The notes under the pieces: model-generated
Seen by the model: only the letters and a program-made list of their open reading frames with translations
The model's database searches: none
Told to the model about the DNA's origin: nothing
In this document: piece after piece, positions 1 through 8,118 of the stretch
How the letters are laid out: every line of letters begins with the position of its first letter
Numbering within the stretch: the first letter of the stretch is position 1
From: Acidobacteriota bacterium
GTDB taxonomy: Bacteria > Acidobacteriota > Holophagae > Thermotomaculales > Thermotomaculaceae
Direction of reading: 5' to 3'
Length of the DNA stretch: 25,555 bases
Assembly (NCBI GenBank): GCA_027038695.1
Contig: JALWHA010000276.1
Span: 1-25,555, forward strand
Position numbers and translations under genes: made by a program

Positions 1-55
1 TTCATAGAATTTATTATATCCTATTTATAGAAAAAAATGAATTTAAGGAGTCAAA

Positions 56-1804
56 ATGAAAAACAAAAAGGTTTCAATAATATTAATTGTAACTATTATA
101 ATAACGGTAATAATTTACCTTCCCTCTCTTAACGGAGACTTTATCTTTGACGATTTCAACAACATAGTTTACAACTACAGGGTTTTAATTAAAGACCTGA
201 CTCCTATTTCTATTATGCAGGTCTTAACCTGCACCAAAGGGGGAATAAGACCCTTATCCTATCTCTCAATTGCCCTGAACTATTACTTTTTCGGAATGGA
301 ACCCTTTTACTATCACCTTGTCAACCTTATTTTCCACTTATTAAATATTATCCTTGTTTTCTTTGTAGTAAAAAAGGTCTGGGAAAGACTGGAAGCAAAC
401 AAAAACGGAGAAAACGCGGCGTTAATCTCGGCATTGTTTTTCGCAACCGCGACAATTCAAACTTCAGCCGTATCATATATTGTACAAAGAATGGCTCTCG
501 GAATGACGTTGTTCAGCCTTTTGTCCATACTTCTTTACCTGAATAAAAAATACTTTTATTCATTTGTCTGCATAATTCTTGCATTCGGGTTTAAAGAAAA
601 CGCTGTTTTGATTTTCCCTATCCTCTTTTTTCTTTACTGGCTTGAAAACGGGAAAGACAAAAAGATTTTCGCATACGGAACCGCATTCTTCATTTTAATA
701 ACAATCCTTGCATTATCCCCTTACGGATTTAATTTATACAAAAGTTTTCAAAACGGTTACAAACTAAAGGGTATGCCTATGGGCGGAAAGATACTCACAG
801 AACCGAGGGTTATTTTTCATTACCTATCCCTTGTGTTCTTCCCTTACTTTAAAAGGTTTGCACTAAACTACAATTATCCTTTATCAACATCTTTGTTCAA
901 TCCCGTAACCACTTTGCTGTCTTTGATAGGGATAATTCTGTCTATTGCCTTTGTTTTTGTATGCAAAAGAAAATACTTATCCTTTTTCACCTCCTTTATC
1001 CTTATAGGCTTAAGCCTGGAAAACAGTATTATCCCTTTAGATATTGCTTATGAATACAGGATGTACTTCCCCCTAATAGGCTTAAGCGCAATTATAGGCT
1101 ATCTATTTGTAAAAATTGAATACAAAAAATTAATCCCGACATTAGTGATACTGCTAATCTGCTTCAACGCAATTAATACCTATAAAAGAAATGAGCAATA
1201 CAAAGACTATATAAGCATTTTGCAACAGGATTTAAAGTTGTACCCTAACAATGTCAGGGCTCTGTACAACATGTACATTATGTTATTGAAAAAGGGAGAA
1301 AAAGCAAAAGCGATTAAATACCTTAAAGAATCATTAAAATACAATCCGAGAGTTTACAATATTTATGCGTCCTATGCCGATTTTCTTGCAAACAAAAGGT
1401 CCATTGACGACGCTATTGAATACCTGAAAAACATCTTAAAAACCAAAAAGGATATTGATAAACCTCATTTAATAATGTGGAAAATTGCAAAACTCTACGA
1501 AAAGAAAAACGACAGGCAAAATGCACTACATTGGTATTCTGAAGCAATGAAAAAACATCCTGATTCTATCAAAATAAGGAGGGATTACGGCCTTTTCCTG
1601 TTTAACAACGGAAAGTACTATTACGGCTATTTAAATGAGGCAAAGGGCTATGAACTGGATAATTACAATCCCCTAACGGTTTATTACCTTGCAAAGATGA
1701 CCAAAGTATTAAAAATGAAAGAAAAATTCAAATTCTTCTCTAACTTCTATAAATCACTCTATCAAAAAGGGAGGTATTACAACCTCCCCAAACCAGTATT
1801 TTAA
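56..1804 (+). CDS. TMTC-like GT-C membrane glycosyltransferase with C-terminal TPRs
   Basis: Seen: 582 residues. An N-terminal membrane helix (about 7-23) is followed by a loop with the acidic pair D32-D33 in GDFIFDD. A G-I-R65-P66-L stretch and H87 in the YYHLVN segment follow, then several more hydrophobic segments to about residue 375. The last 190 residues are hydrophilic helical repeats of TPR type. The start is supported by AAGGAG five bases before the ATG. Known: an acidic pair in the first periplasmic loop, RPL and yHl-N motifs followed by TPRs are typical of the PMT/TMTC (DUF1736) GT-C family, which transfers sugar from a polyprenyl-phosphate donor to proteins outside the membrane. 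Inferred: a protein O-glycosyltransferase; donor and substrate cannot be read from sequence. It is single on this strand and converges on a phosphomannomutase gene, which could supply mannose phosphate. Family call fairly sure, exact activity not. Confidence 0.75.
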   Translation: MKNKKVSIILIVTIIITVIIYLPSLNGDFIFDDFNNIVYNYRVLIKDLTPISIMQVLTCTKGGIRPLSYLSIALNYYFFGMEPFYYHLVNLIFHLLNIILVFFVVKKVWERLEANKNGENAALISALFFATATIQTSAVSYIVQRMALGMTLFSLLSILLYLNKKYFYSFVCIILAFGFKENAVLIFPILFFLYWLENGKDKKIFAYGTAFFILITILALSPYGFNLYKSFQNGYKLKGMPMGGKILTEPRVIFHYLSLVFFPYFKRFALNYNYPLSTSLFNPVTTLLSLIGIILSIAFVFVCKRKYLSFFTSFILIGLSLENSIIPLDIAYEYRMYFPLIGLSAIIGYLFVKIEYKKLIPTLVILLICFNAINTYKRNEQYKDYISILQQDLKLYPNNVRALYNMYIMLLKKGEKAKAIKYLKESLKYNPRVYNIYASYADFLANKRSIDDAIEYLKNILKTKKDIDKPHLIMWKIAKLYEKKNDRQNALHWYSEAMKKHPDSIKIRRDYGLFLFNNGKYYYGYLNEAKGYELDNYNPLTVYYLAKMTKVLKMKEKFKFFSNFYKSLYQKGRYYNLPKPVF

Positions 1805-1816
1805 GTTTTTTAAATA

Positions 1817-3223
1817 CTAACTCTGGCTCAAAAAGGTATTTAACAGAGCCAGGGTTTTTTCTTTAATATCTTTCAGGTCTTTCCCGGTTAACCCTTCAAA
1901 CCTCAAAACCAATACCGGCTGAGTATTTGAAGCTCTGATTAACCCCCACCCGTTTTCAAATTCCATTCTAACACCGTCCACGGTAATTACTTTTCCCAGG
2001 CCTTCAATTTCAATTTGCTTATTTAAAAGTGCGTTTTGAATATTCTCAATAACCTTAAACTTCTTGCTGTCGGGACAATCAACCTTTATTTCGGGAGAAG
2101 ATACCGGTTTCGGCAATTCTCCGTATATTTCAGACAATTTTCTTTTTTCATTTTTTAAAATCTCAACAAGCCTTGCTCCCGCGTATATAGCGTCGTCATA
2201 ACCGAAATACCTGTCTGCAAAAAACATATGGCCGCTCATTTCTCCCGCAAGTACGGCATTAACCTCTTTCATCTTTTTCTTTATCAAAGAATGGCCTGTT
2301 TTGTACATAATTGCTTTGCCGCCTGCTTTAGCAACTTCAGTATAAAACACATGTGAACACTTGACCTCTCCGATAAAAGTACCCTCTTTTTTTTCTTTTA
2401 AAATTGAAAGTGCAAAAATGGTTAAAAGCATATCACCCCAGATAATTTCCCCCTTATCGTCAACAACCCCGATTCTGTCTCCGTCCCCGTCAAAGGCAAT
2501 GCCTAAATCCGCTTTTTTATCTTTCACACTTGCAATTAAATCTATCATATTCTTTTCAACCGTGGGGTCAGGGTGGTGGTTCGGGAATTTAGGGTCAACA
2601 TCACAGTAAAGTTCAATCACTTCGCAGCCTAAAGATCTGAAAATATTAGGTGCAACTATTCCCGCAATCCCGTTTCCTGCGTCTAACACCACTTTCAAGC
2701 CCTTTCCCAAATCTGAAGGAAAATTGTTTTTAAAGTACTCTTTATAACCTGAAATCAAATCTATCTCTTTGTTTTCAGCATTGAAGCCATCAACAAAAAA
2801 CCTTTCATACTCTTTAGATTCAATAATTTTTAAAACATCCTGAATCTCTTCAGCCATTAATGAGTCTTTCCCAATTAATGGCTTAAAACCGTTGTATTCA
2901 GGCGGGTTATGGGAAGCGGTAATCTGGCATGCGCCGTCAACCTGCAGTGTGTTTGCACCGAAATAGACTATCGGTGTCGGCACAAGCCCGCAGTCAAGCA
3001 CGTTTATCCCCAATTTGTTTAAATTTTTTGTAAAAACCTCTTTAAATTCAGGGGTTGATTCCCTCGCGTCGCCACCCAGTAAAACAGTAAGGTTTTTTTT
3101 ACCTAATTTCCTTTTTAAAAAAGCACCGAAACCTAAAGCGATTAAACCGACTGTTTCTTCGGTTAAATCTTTTCCTACAACCCCTCTTATGTCATACTTT
3201 CTAAATATTTCTCTGTTCACCAT
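1817..3223 (-). CDS. Phosphomannomutase/phosphoglucomutase (alpha-D-phosphohexomutase family)
   Basis: Interconverts hexose 6-phosphate and 1-phosphate (mannose and/or glucose) in the cytoplasm, feeding GDP-mannose or UDP-glucose synthesis. Seen: 468 residues, the usual length. Landmarks in order are KYDIRG (9-14), the phosphoserine loop TASHNP with S104, the Mg2+ loop DGDGDR (245-250), the sugar-binding GEMSGH (327-332) and the phosphate-binding RASNTQP (430-436), so all four domains are intact. The ATG at 3223 was chosen because GAGGAG lies six bases upstream and the protein then begins directly with the conserved N-terminus; a 14-residue upstream extension exists but has no such site. GEMSGH is typical of bifunctional PMM/PGM (AlgC/ManB-like) enzymes, so substrate preference is left open. 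It stands alone on this strand, isolated from the receptor gene upstream by a terminator. Confidence 0.93.
   Translation of the reverse strand: MVNREIFRKYDIRGVVGKDLTEETVGLIALGFGAFLKRKLGKKNLTVLLGGDARESTPEFKEVFTKNLNKLGINVLDCGLVPTPIVYFGANTLQVDGACQITASHNPPEYNGFKPLIGKDSLMAEEIQDVLKIIESKEYERFFVDGFNAENKEIDLISGYKEYFKNNFPSDLGKGLKVVLDAGNGIAGIVAPNIFRSLGCEVIELYCDVDPKFPNHHPDPTVEKNMIDLIASVKDKKADLGIAFDGDGDRIGVVDDKGEIIWGDMLLTIFALSILKEKKEGTFIGEVKCSHVFYTEVAKAGGKAIMYKTGHSLIKKKMKEVNAVLAGEMSGHMFFADRYFGYDDAIYAGARLVEILKNEKRKLSEIYGELPKPVSSPEIKVDCPDSKKFKVIENIQNALLNKQIEIEGLGKVITVDGVRMEFENGWGLIRASNTQPVLVLRFEGLTGKDLKDIKEKTLALLNTFLSQS
1819..1863 (+). terminator. Rho-independent terminator for the glycosyltransferase gene
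   Basis: CTCTGGCTC (1821-1829) pairs with GAGCCAGGG (1846-1854), with one G-T wobble, and is followed at once by six T on the plus strand. The hairpin lies inside the last codons of the convergent phosphomannomutase gene. The opposite direction has no comparable T-run directly after the stem, so it probably works mainly for the plus-strand gene. Confidence 0.7.
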
Positions 3224-3291
3224 ATTGCACTCCTCATTTTTTCTCATAAAACTAACATAATACATTTAACAAAAAATTCAAAATATTTTGC

Positions 3292-3320
3292 AAAAAAAAA
3301 GCCCCGATTTTCATCGGGGC
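3292..3320 (-). terminator. Strong Rho-independent terminator after the TonB receptor gene
   Basis: A perfect 8-bp GC-rich stem, GCCCCGAT/ATCGGGGC, with a four-base loop is followed on the minus strand by a run of nine T. It ends the transcript carrying the receptor gene and separates it from the phosphomannomutase gene. Confidence 0.92.
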
Positions 3321-3345
3321 TAAATTAAATTCGTTACTTAAACTA

Positions 3346-6327
3346 TTAGAACCTGTATTTGAGGCCTAACTGGAATGTTCTCGGAGTGTAAGTTGAATTG
3401 TTCAAAGTACCGAAGTAAGATTTTCTAATATCGTAATTAGTAGTCCACCTGTTAGCCTTATCAAAAACATTAAAGCAATCAATCATAAACTCAATAGTCT
3501 GTCCTCTCCAGATTCTGAAAACCTTGGAAAGCCTCAAGTCTGTCTGTGAGAAATTAGGTTGTCTTCTGGTATTCCTTGCTTCAACCTTTCCATCAATACA
3601 CGGCCTATCATTTCTATAGTAGTCACCGTTAACGTCGTAACCTGCGTATGCGCTCCACGGCCTTCCTGTGTAGAATCTGTGATAACCTGAAAGTTTAACA
3701 CCCCAACCGATATCAACGGTGAAAGAGAGTTTAAACATTCCCTTATGATAGTAATCACTTCTTCCCCAGTCAGTCATCAAATCTGCCGGGTTTGTCGGGA
3801 ATGCAGAACCAGAAGAAACACTTCTTTCGTTTGTGTCGTTATCGTATGCGCTTGTTAAGGTGTAAGAAGCAAACATTGACCATCTGTCAGCATACCTTTT
3901 TTCAATTCTGAAGGTTATAGAGGAAGCCTTAGACTCAGCATCGGATTTAAACATTATCATCTGCCAGAAATCTCTGTTAGGCCTGTGCCCGTAATCCCAG
4001 AGCAACCTTCCGCAATCATCAGTATCCTGAACACCGTCATGATTATCGTCTTTGATTCCTAAGTTAACATCTAACTTTCTTTCAAAGTGATAACCCCTTG
4101 TGTACTTCAAGTCAATACCGAATTTCCAGTTTTCATTTAACTTTGCTTCATAAGAAAGAGAGGTTTTGAAAGTGTAGGGATTTTCAAAATCAGGAGCAAA
4201 AAAGAAAACTGTAGGAGATTTAGAATTCTGAGGCGTTAATTCACTGGGGTCAATCCTGTCATAAGGATTTGTCGGGAACAAACCATCCTCTGGGTTAAAT
4301 TCCATTCTAACAACATTGATACCGTTTGTTAACATTGCATTTGCAACCAACAGAGACGGGGTCCTTGAATAGAAGTAACCTGCACCGAACCTGATCAATT
4401 GGCTTCCGTCGCCTTTAAGATCGTAAGTTAAAGCAAACCTTGGAGCAATGTTGTCTGAATCATCGGGAATCTGCTGAAGGTTGTATCCGCCTGCAGTATA
4501 GCCAGTATAAGCAGGAAGGTCAACGTTCATTAATGCAGGGTTCGGGTTTATCATATCGTCATAGTACTGAGCTTCCCACCTTAAACCTGCTGTCATAAAT
4601 AACTTATCGGTTACCTGCCATTCGTCTTCCAAGTAAAGAGCGTATTCGTCTGAATTGTAATTTACCCTTCCGTCAATACTGGAGAAAGACTGGATATATT
4701 TACCGTCATTGCGAGTTAATTCCTCACCGTTCATCCAGCGAATAAAGTTTTCATAACCGTTTCTAATTAACCGTCCATGATAATAATGATCATAGAAAGT
4801 AACACTTCCACCCTGAAATCTGAAGAAGTAATCGTCATACTTGTAGTTAGCATACCTGAAACCGGCTTTAATTGTATGGTCGCCTACCATCCAGGTGAAA
4901 TCGTCCATAATCTCTACGGTATCTTCGTCAAGACCGTTAGGTAAGAAGTTGTTCTGTCCGAAAACCGCATCATAGTGACCGATTACAACTTCCATCATGT
5001 CTGTTGAATTTGCATATCTCGGCCTTTCTTCCCTTGCGTACTGAACCCTTAAATCATTGTACATATTTTCATTTAAAACAGAGGTTAACTCAGTAACTAT
5101 TGAAAGAGACTTATCTGTTTCAAGTCCGTTACTGGTATTACCGGTTGTGTGGTATTTTGTATTGGTTCCGTTTTCCGCATCAAAATCCTGATAGTTAATA
5201 CGGAATGTTAAGTGGTTGTCCTCATTGATGTTCCAATCTAATTTCAGAAAGTAAACGTCATTATCTTCGGTTGTAGGCCACCATCCTTCGTTAGCCTTAA
5301 CAATTTCAGGGAATAACGCTTCAAAATCACTTAAGTTCTGATGGTACGGTTTCTTTCCCGGTCCCGGTTTAAAATCACTTAAAAAGGTAGAATCCTTTCT
5401 CTGTCCATCGTATGAAAAGAAAAAGAACAATTTATCTTTAATGATAGGACCTGAAAATGTGAAACCGAACTGGTCTAAATCAAATTCGGGTACCTTTCTT
5501 TTGTCAAGGTCTTCCGAGGTATAACGTTCGTTAGGAGCATAAGAAGACATCCATTCATTCTTCCTCTTATACCACCATGCCGAACCTTTATACTCGTTAG
5601 AACCTGATTTGGTAACAGCGTTAATAATCAAACCGGAAGCATCTCCGTACTGAGCTGAGTATCCGTTTTGAATAACGTTAAATTCTTTAATTGTTTCCTG
5701 AGAAAAGGTAAAAGGAATCCTTGTTGAACCCCTTTGTTCACCAAAGAATGTGGAGTTATACCCTGCACCGTCAATCTGCAGGTTGTTCATAATACCCCTT
5801 GTCCCTTCGCCGGCAACCCTGTCGCCTGCGGCTTCAACAACACCCGGGGTTAACATTACGAAATCTTTGAAGTCCCTGCCGTTTACAGGAAGACTTTCAA
5901 TATACTGATCATCAACCTTAGACTCAACATCAACTTTGTTAACCTCAATCAAAGGCGCTTCTGCAGTAACCGTAATTGTTTCCTCTAAATTCTCAGGCTT
6001 CAAAGTAATGTTTAAGGTAATAACGTCGCCTAACCTTAATGTAAGGTTTTTAGCGGTATACTTTGAAAATCCTGATAATGACGCCTCTACATTGTATTTC
6101 CCCAAAGGCAAATACGGCGCCTGAAACCTACCGTCTTCCGCGGTTACAACACTTCTCTTGTAACCTGTGTCCACATTGGTAAATACAACCGCAACACCAG
6201 GCAACGCAGCACCTGTGTCGTCAACCACTTTACCCATTACGGTTGCCTTTGTGTTTGTCTGGGCAAATACACCTATACTGCCCAGGACAATAAGCATCAA
6301 GGCAAACAGTGTCTTAAAAGACTTCAT
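3346..6327 (-). CDS. TonB-dependent receptor, Oar-like, with carboxypeptidase-regulatory-like domain
   Basis: Outer-membrane transporter energised by TonB-ExbB-ExbD; substrate unknown. Seen: 993 residues. A signal peptide ends near FAQ (residues 21-23). A beta-sandwich carboxypeptidase-regulatory-like domain follows (about 25-112), then a TonB-box-like ETITVTA, a plug domain (about 120-240, with SLPVNGRDF and GLIINAVTKSGSN) and a long beta-barrel rich in Tyr/Asp strands, ending in the aromatic C-terminus KYRF. AGGAGG lies six bases before the ATG. Known: this architecture belongs to the large Oar-like or SusC-like receptors expanded in Acidobacteriota and Bacteroidota; no SusD partner is next to it. 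It lies 21 bp behind the NrdD-like gene and before a strong terminator, so it may be the last gene of the heat-shock transcript or have its own unseen promoter. Family call very sure, ligand unknown. Confidence 0.92.
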   Translation of the reverse strand: MKSFKTLFALMLIVLGSIGVFAQTNTKATVMGKVVDDTGAALPGVAVVFTNVDTGYKRSVVTAEDGRFQAPYLPLGKYNVEASLSGFSKYTAKNLTLRLGDVITLNITLKPENLEETITVTAEAPLIEVNKVDVESKVDDQYIESLPVNGRDFKDFVMLTPGVVEAAGDRVAGEGTRGIMNNLQIDGAGYNSTFFGEQRGSTRIPFTFSQETIKEFNVIQNGYSAQYGDASGLIINAVTKSGSNEYKGSAWWYKRKNEWMSSYAPNERYTSEDLDKRKVPEFDLDQFGFTFSGPIIKDKLFFFFSYDGQRKDSTFLSDFKPGPGKKPYHQNLSDFEALFPEIVKANEGWWPTTEDNDVYFLKLDWNINEDNHLTFRINYQDFDAENGTNTKYHTTGNTSNGLETDKSLSIVTELTSVLNENMYNDLRVQYAREERPRYANSTDMMEVVIGHYDAVFGQNNFLPNGLDEDTVEIMDDFTWMVGDHTIKAGFRYANYKYDDYFFRFQGGSVTFYDHYYHGRLIRNGYENFIRWMNGEELTRNDGKYIQSFSSIDGRVNYNSDEYALYLEDEWQVTDKLFMTAGLRWEAQYYDDMINPNPALMNVDLPAYTGYTAGGYNLQQIPDDSDNIAPRFALTYDLKGDGSQLIRFGAGYFYSRTPSLLVANAMLTNGINVVRMEFNPEDGLFPTNPYDRIDPSELTPQNSKSPTVFFFAPDFENPYTFKTSLSYEAKLNENWKFGIDLKYTRGYHFERKLDVNLGIKDDNHDGVQDTDDCGRLLWDYGHRPNRDFWQMIMFKSDAESKASSITFRIEKRYADRWSMFASYTLTSAYDNDTNERSVSSGSAFPTNPADLMTDWGRSDYYHKGMFKLSFTVDIGWGVKLSGYHRFYTGRPWSAYAGYDVNGDYYRNDRPCIDGKVEARNTRRQPNFSQTDLRLSKVFRIWRGQTIEFMIDCFNVFDKANRWTTNYDIRKSYFGTLNNSTYTPRTFQLGLKYRF

Positions 6328-6338
6328 ACCGTGACCTC

Positions 6339-6352
6339 CTAAAAATTTTTAG
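6339..6352. promoter_or_regulatory. 14-bp perfect palindrome over the receptor gene's ribosome-binding site
   Basis: CTAAAAATTTTTAG is a perfect palindrome. It covers the stop codon of the NrdD-like gene and touches the AGGAGG of the receptor gene. It could be an operator, an RNA processing site, or chance in AT-rich DNA. Confidence 0.3.
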
Positions 6353-8118
6353 ATAGTAAACTCCTCATAATACGCGACTTTTTTCATCATAACCCTGAGC
6401 GCCCTATTCAGTTTTTGAAAGGGGGCATAGTTTGAGTATAGATAAAAATAATTCACTATATTTTCACTCAAACACTTAGGGCATGATTTGTAAATACCGC
6501 TTTCCATAACATTACAATGATAGCAAACCGAAAAATCCTGTGTCAACATCAAATAAGAGTATTTCCTATCGGTTGAGAAAACTTTAATATTCTCAAAATC
6601 AATAAGTTTTATAATTGTTTTAAACGGAAAGTCAAAGTATTCTTTTGCCCTTTCCTCTATGTCAATCACTTCATTTACGTCAAGATAACGGTTTAAGGAA
6701 AAAGAAGCGTTTTGCGAGTAATATACGCCCCCCGAAGCAATCTCTCCTTTTACAATTTTACTGATATAGTAAGGTTCAAACTTTAAATCCTGCCTTGCAA
6801 ACCTGTAAGAAATATCACTCTGGTCCGAATCGGTTAACAAAACCTTTATTTTGTGTTTTTCTTCTAACTCTTTAAGCATCTCTTTCAACTTAAACACTAT
6901 TTCAAAAGCAAATTCATAATCTTGTAACCCGAATTTAACCTTCTCCCTTAAAAGAGAAACAGCCTCCTGCAACCCGCAAATAGAAACCGCATAAAATGAC
7001 GAAAGAGGGTTAAAGCCCAGTTTTTTCAAAAAATCAAAAACAGAGCGGCCCCTAACCATCATTAACTTTTCGATAAAAACCCCTTTTTTAGAAAAGGCAG
7101 AAAATATATTCTCAAGGTGCTTTTGCAATTGCTTAAAAAAATCTTTCCCTTTTACTGTAGATTCCAAAGCTATGCCGGGTAAATTTACGGTGATATTTTC
7201 GGCTATAAACTTAGATTCACATGTAAAAGCATCGTATATGGCAATATTTCTCGCTGGAACATAGTTTTCTTTTGCCGTTATCACCTCGGATTTTAAATAA
7301 AATCCATGAGAATACAAAGTTGAAGCCGCTGTTATTAAATCTTTATCCTTTAAATACAATTTAACAGGATTTCCTATTAACAGCACGGTTTCAAGGTTTT
7401 CTATAAAATCCGAAAAAATGCTTTTTTTCGTAGATTCACATTCAAAGTATTTAAAAATTTTCTCAAACCCGCAAAAAGTTACGGAAGAATTTACAAATGC
7501 AGATAAAAAACCCGCAATTTTTTCTAAATTTCTAAAAAAGTCATTACAAGACAAGGGCTTTTTTAAAAAGAAATTATCCCCCGTATAAGAAAAATTCAAT
7601 AGTTTTGATACATCTAAAAGTACTGAAAAAAGCCTATCAATTCCCTTTATACCGTTTATATGAAACTTACCCTGATAATGGAGGTCAACTGATTTTTCTG
7701 AAAAAACATTTAAAGACGCAAACTGGCTTTTAACGGTGTCTGCGATATACATTGAAGACAAAAAAGGGGAAAGGGGAGAAACCGCATTATACGGAATATC
7801 ACTTTTAACCGCGTCTTTAACATCGGAAACCGCCAATCCCAAAACCCTGGTTTTATTTAGTATTTTTGTATATCCGTATTCCAACAGTTTTAAATTAACC
7901 AATTCCCTCAAAAGAGAAGAAGAAACACTTTTAAGATTAGAAGAAAACACCGCCTTTTGAACATCATCCGCTATCTTTTCGGCAATCTGGAAAGGAAGCC
8001 CGCTTTCTTCCATTAAGATAGCAATTATCCTCGTTCTATCCCAGGGAGCTGCTTCCTGATTGCCGTTTTTTACAAAAATGGTTTTATCTTCAAAAGAATC
8101 ATATTTATTATTATTCAT
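6349..8118 (-). CDS. Degenerate NrdD-like protein (ATP cone plus zinc ribbon, radical glycine absent)
   Basis: Seen: 589 residues, uninterrupted. Residues 12-95 form an ATP-cone domain. Class III ribonucleotide reductase landmarks follow: HYQGKFHINGI (147-157), ENITVNLPGIALES (307-320), SFYAVSICGLQEA (374-386), SYRFARQDLK (437-446), SGGVYY (462-467), and a zinc ribbon with C532/C535 and C546/C549. After the ribbon, where active NrdD has a GY-type glycyl-radical motif, this protein reads YSNYAPFQ, with N563 aligned to the glycine. The NC cysteine after the HIHD-like segment aligns to LFSVLLD, and no MGCRT-like cysteine motif is found before NLP. Known: the missing residues are needed for radical catalysis. 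Inferred: a catalytically dead, probably nucleotide-binding, paralogue. Its ATG overlaps the dnaJ stop (ATGA) and has no clear Shine-Dalgarno, so translation is probably coupled to dnaJ. No nrdG activase is in the window. Confidence 0.8.
   Translation of the reverse strand: MNNNKYDSFEDKTIFVKNGNQEAAPWDRTRIIAILMEESGLPFQIAEKIADDVQKAVFSSNLKSVSSSLLRELVNLKLLEYGYTKILNKTRVLGLAVSDVKDAVKSDIPYNAVSPLSPFLSSMYIADTVKSQFASLNVFSEKSVDLHYQGKFHINGIKGIDRLFSVLLDVSKLLNFSYTGDNFFLKKPLSCNDFFRNLEKIAGFLSAFVNSSVTFCGFEKIFKYFECESTKKSIFSDFIENLETVLLIGNPVKLYLKDKDLITAASTLYSHGFYLKSEVITAKENYVPARNIAIYDAFTCESKFIAENITVNLPGIALESTVKGKDFFKQLQKHLENIFSAFSKKGVFIEKLMMVRGRSVFDFLKKLGFNPLSSFYAVSICGLQEAVSLLREKVKFGLQDYEFAFEIVFKLKEMLKELEEKHKIKVLLTDSDQSDISYRFARQDLKFEPYYISKIVKGEIASGGVYYSQNASFSLNRYLDVNEVIDIEERAKEYFDFPFKTIIKLIDFENIKVFSTDRKYSYLMLTQDFSVCYHCNVMESGIYKSCPKCLSENIVNYFYLYSNYAPFQKLNRALRVMMKKVAYYEEFTI

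Noticed and set aside
3224..3265. 14-residue N-terminal extension of the phosphomannomutase
   Set aside because: The internal ATG at 3223 has GAGGAG at good distance and starts the conserved domain directly.
3224..3290. Promoter for the phosphomannomutase gene (TATTAT on the minus strand)
   Set aside because: No -35 box at acceptable spacing. The region is AT-rich and many -10-like matches occur by chance.
6349..8118. Calling the ATP-cone protein a functional anaerobic ribonucleotide reductase (nrdD)
   Set aside because: The glycyl-radical site and catalytic cysteine motifs are not found, and no nrdG is adjacent.
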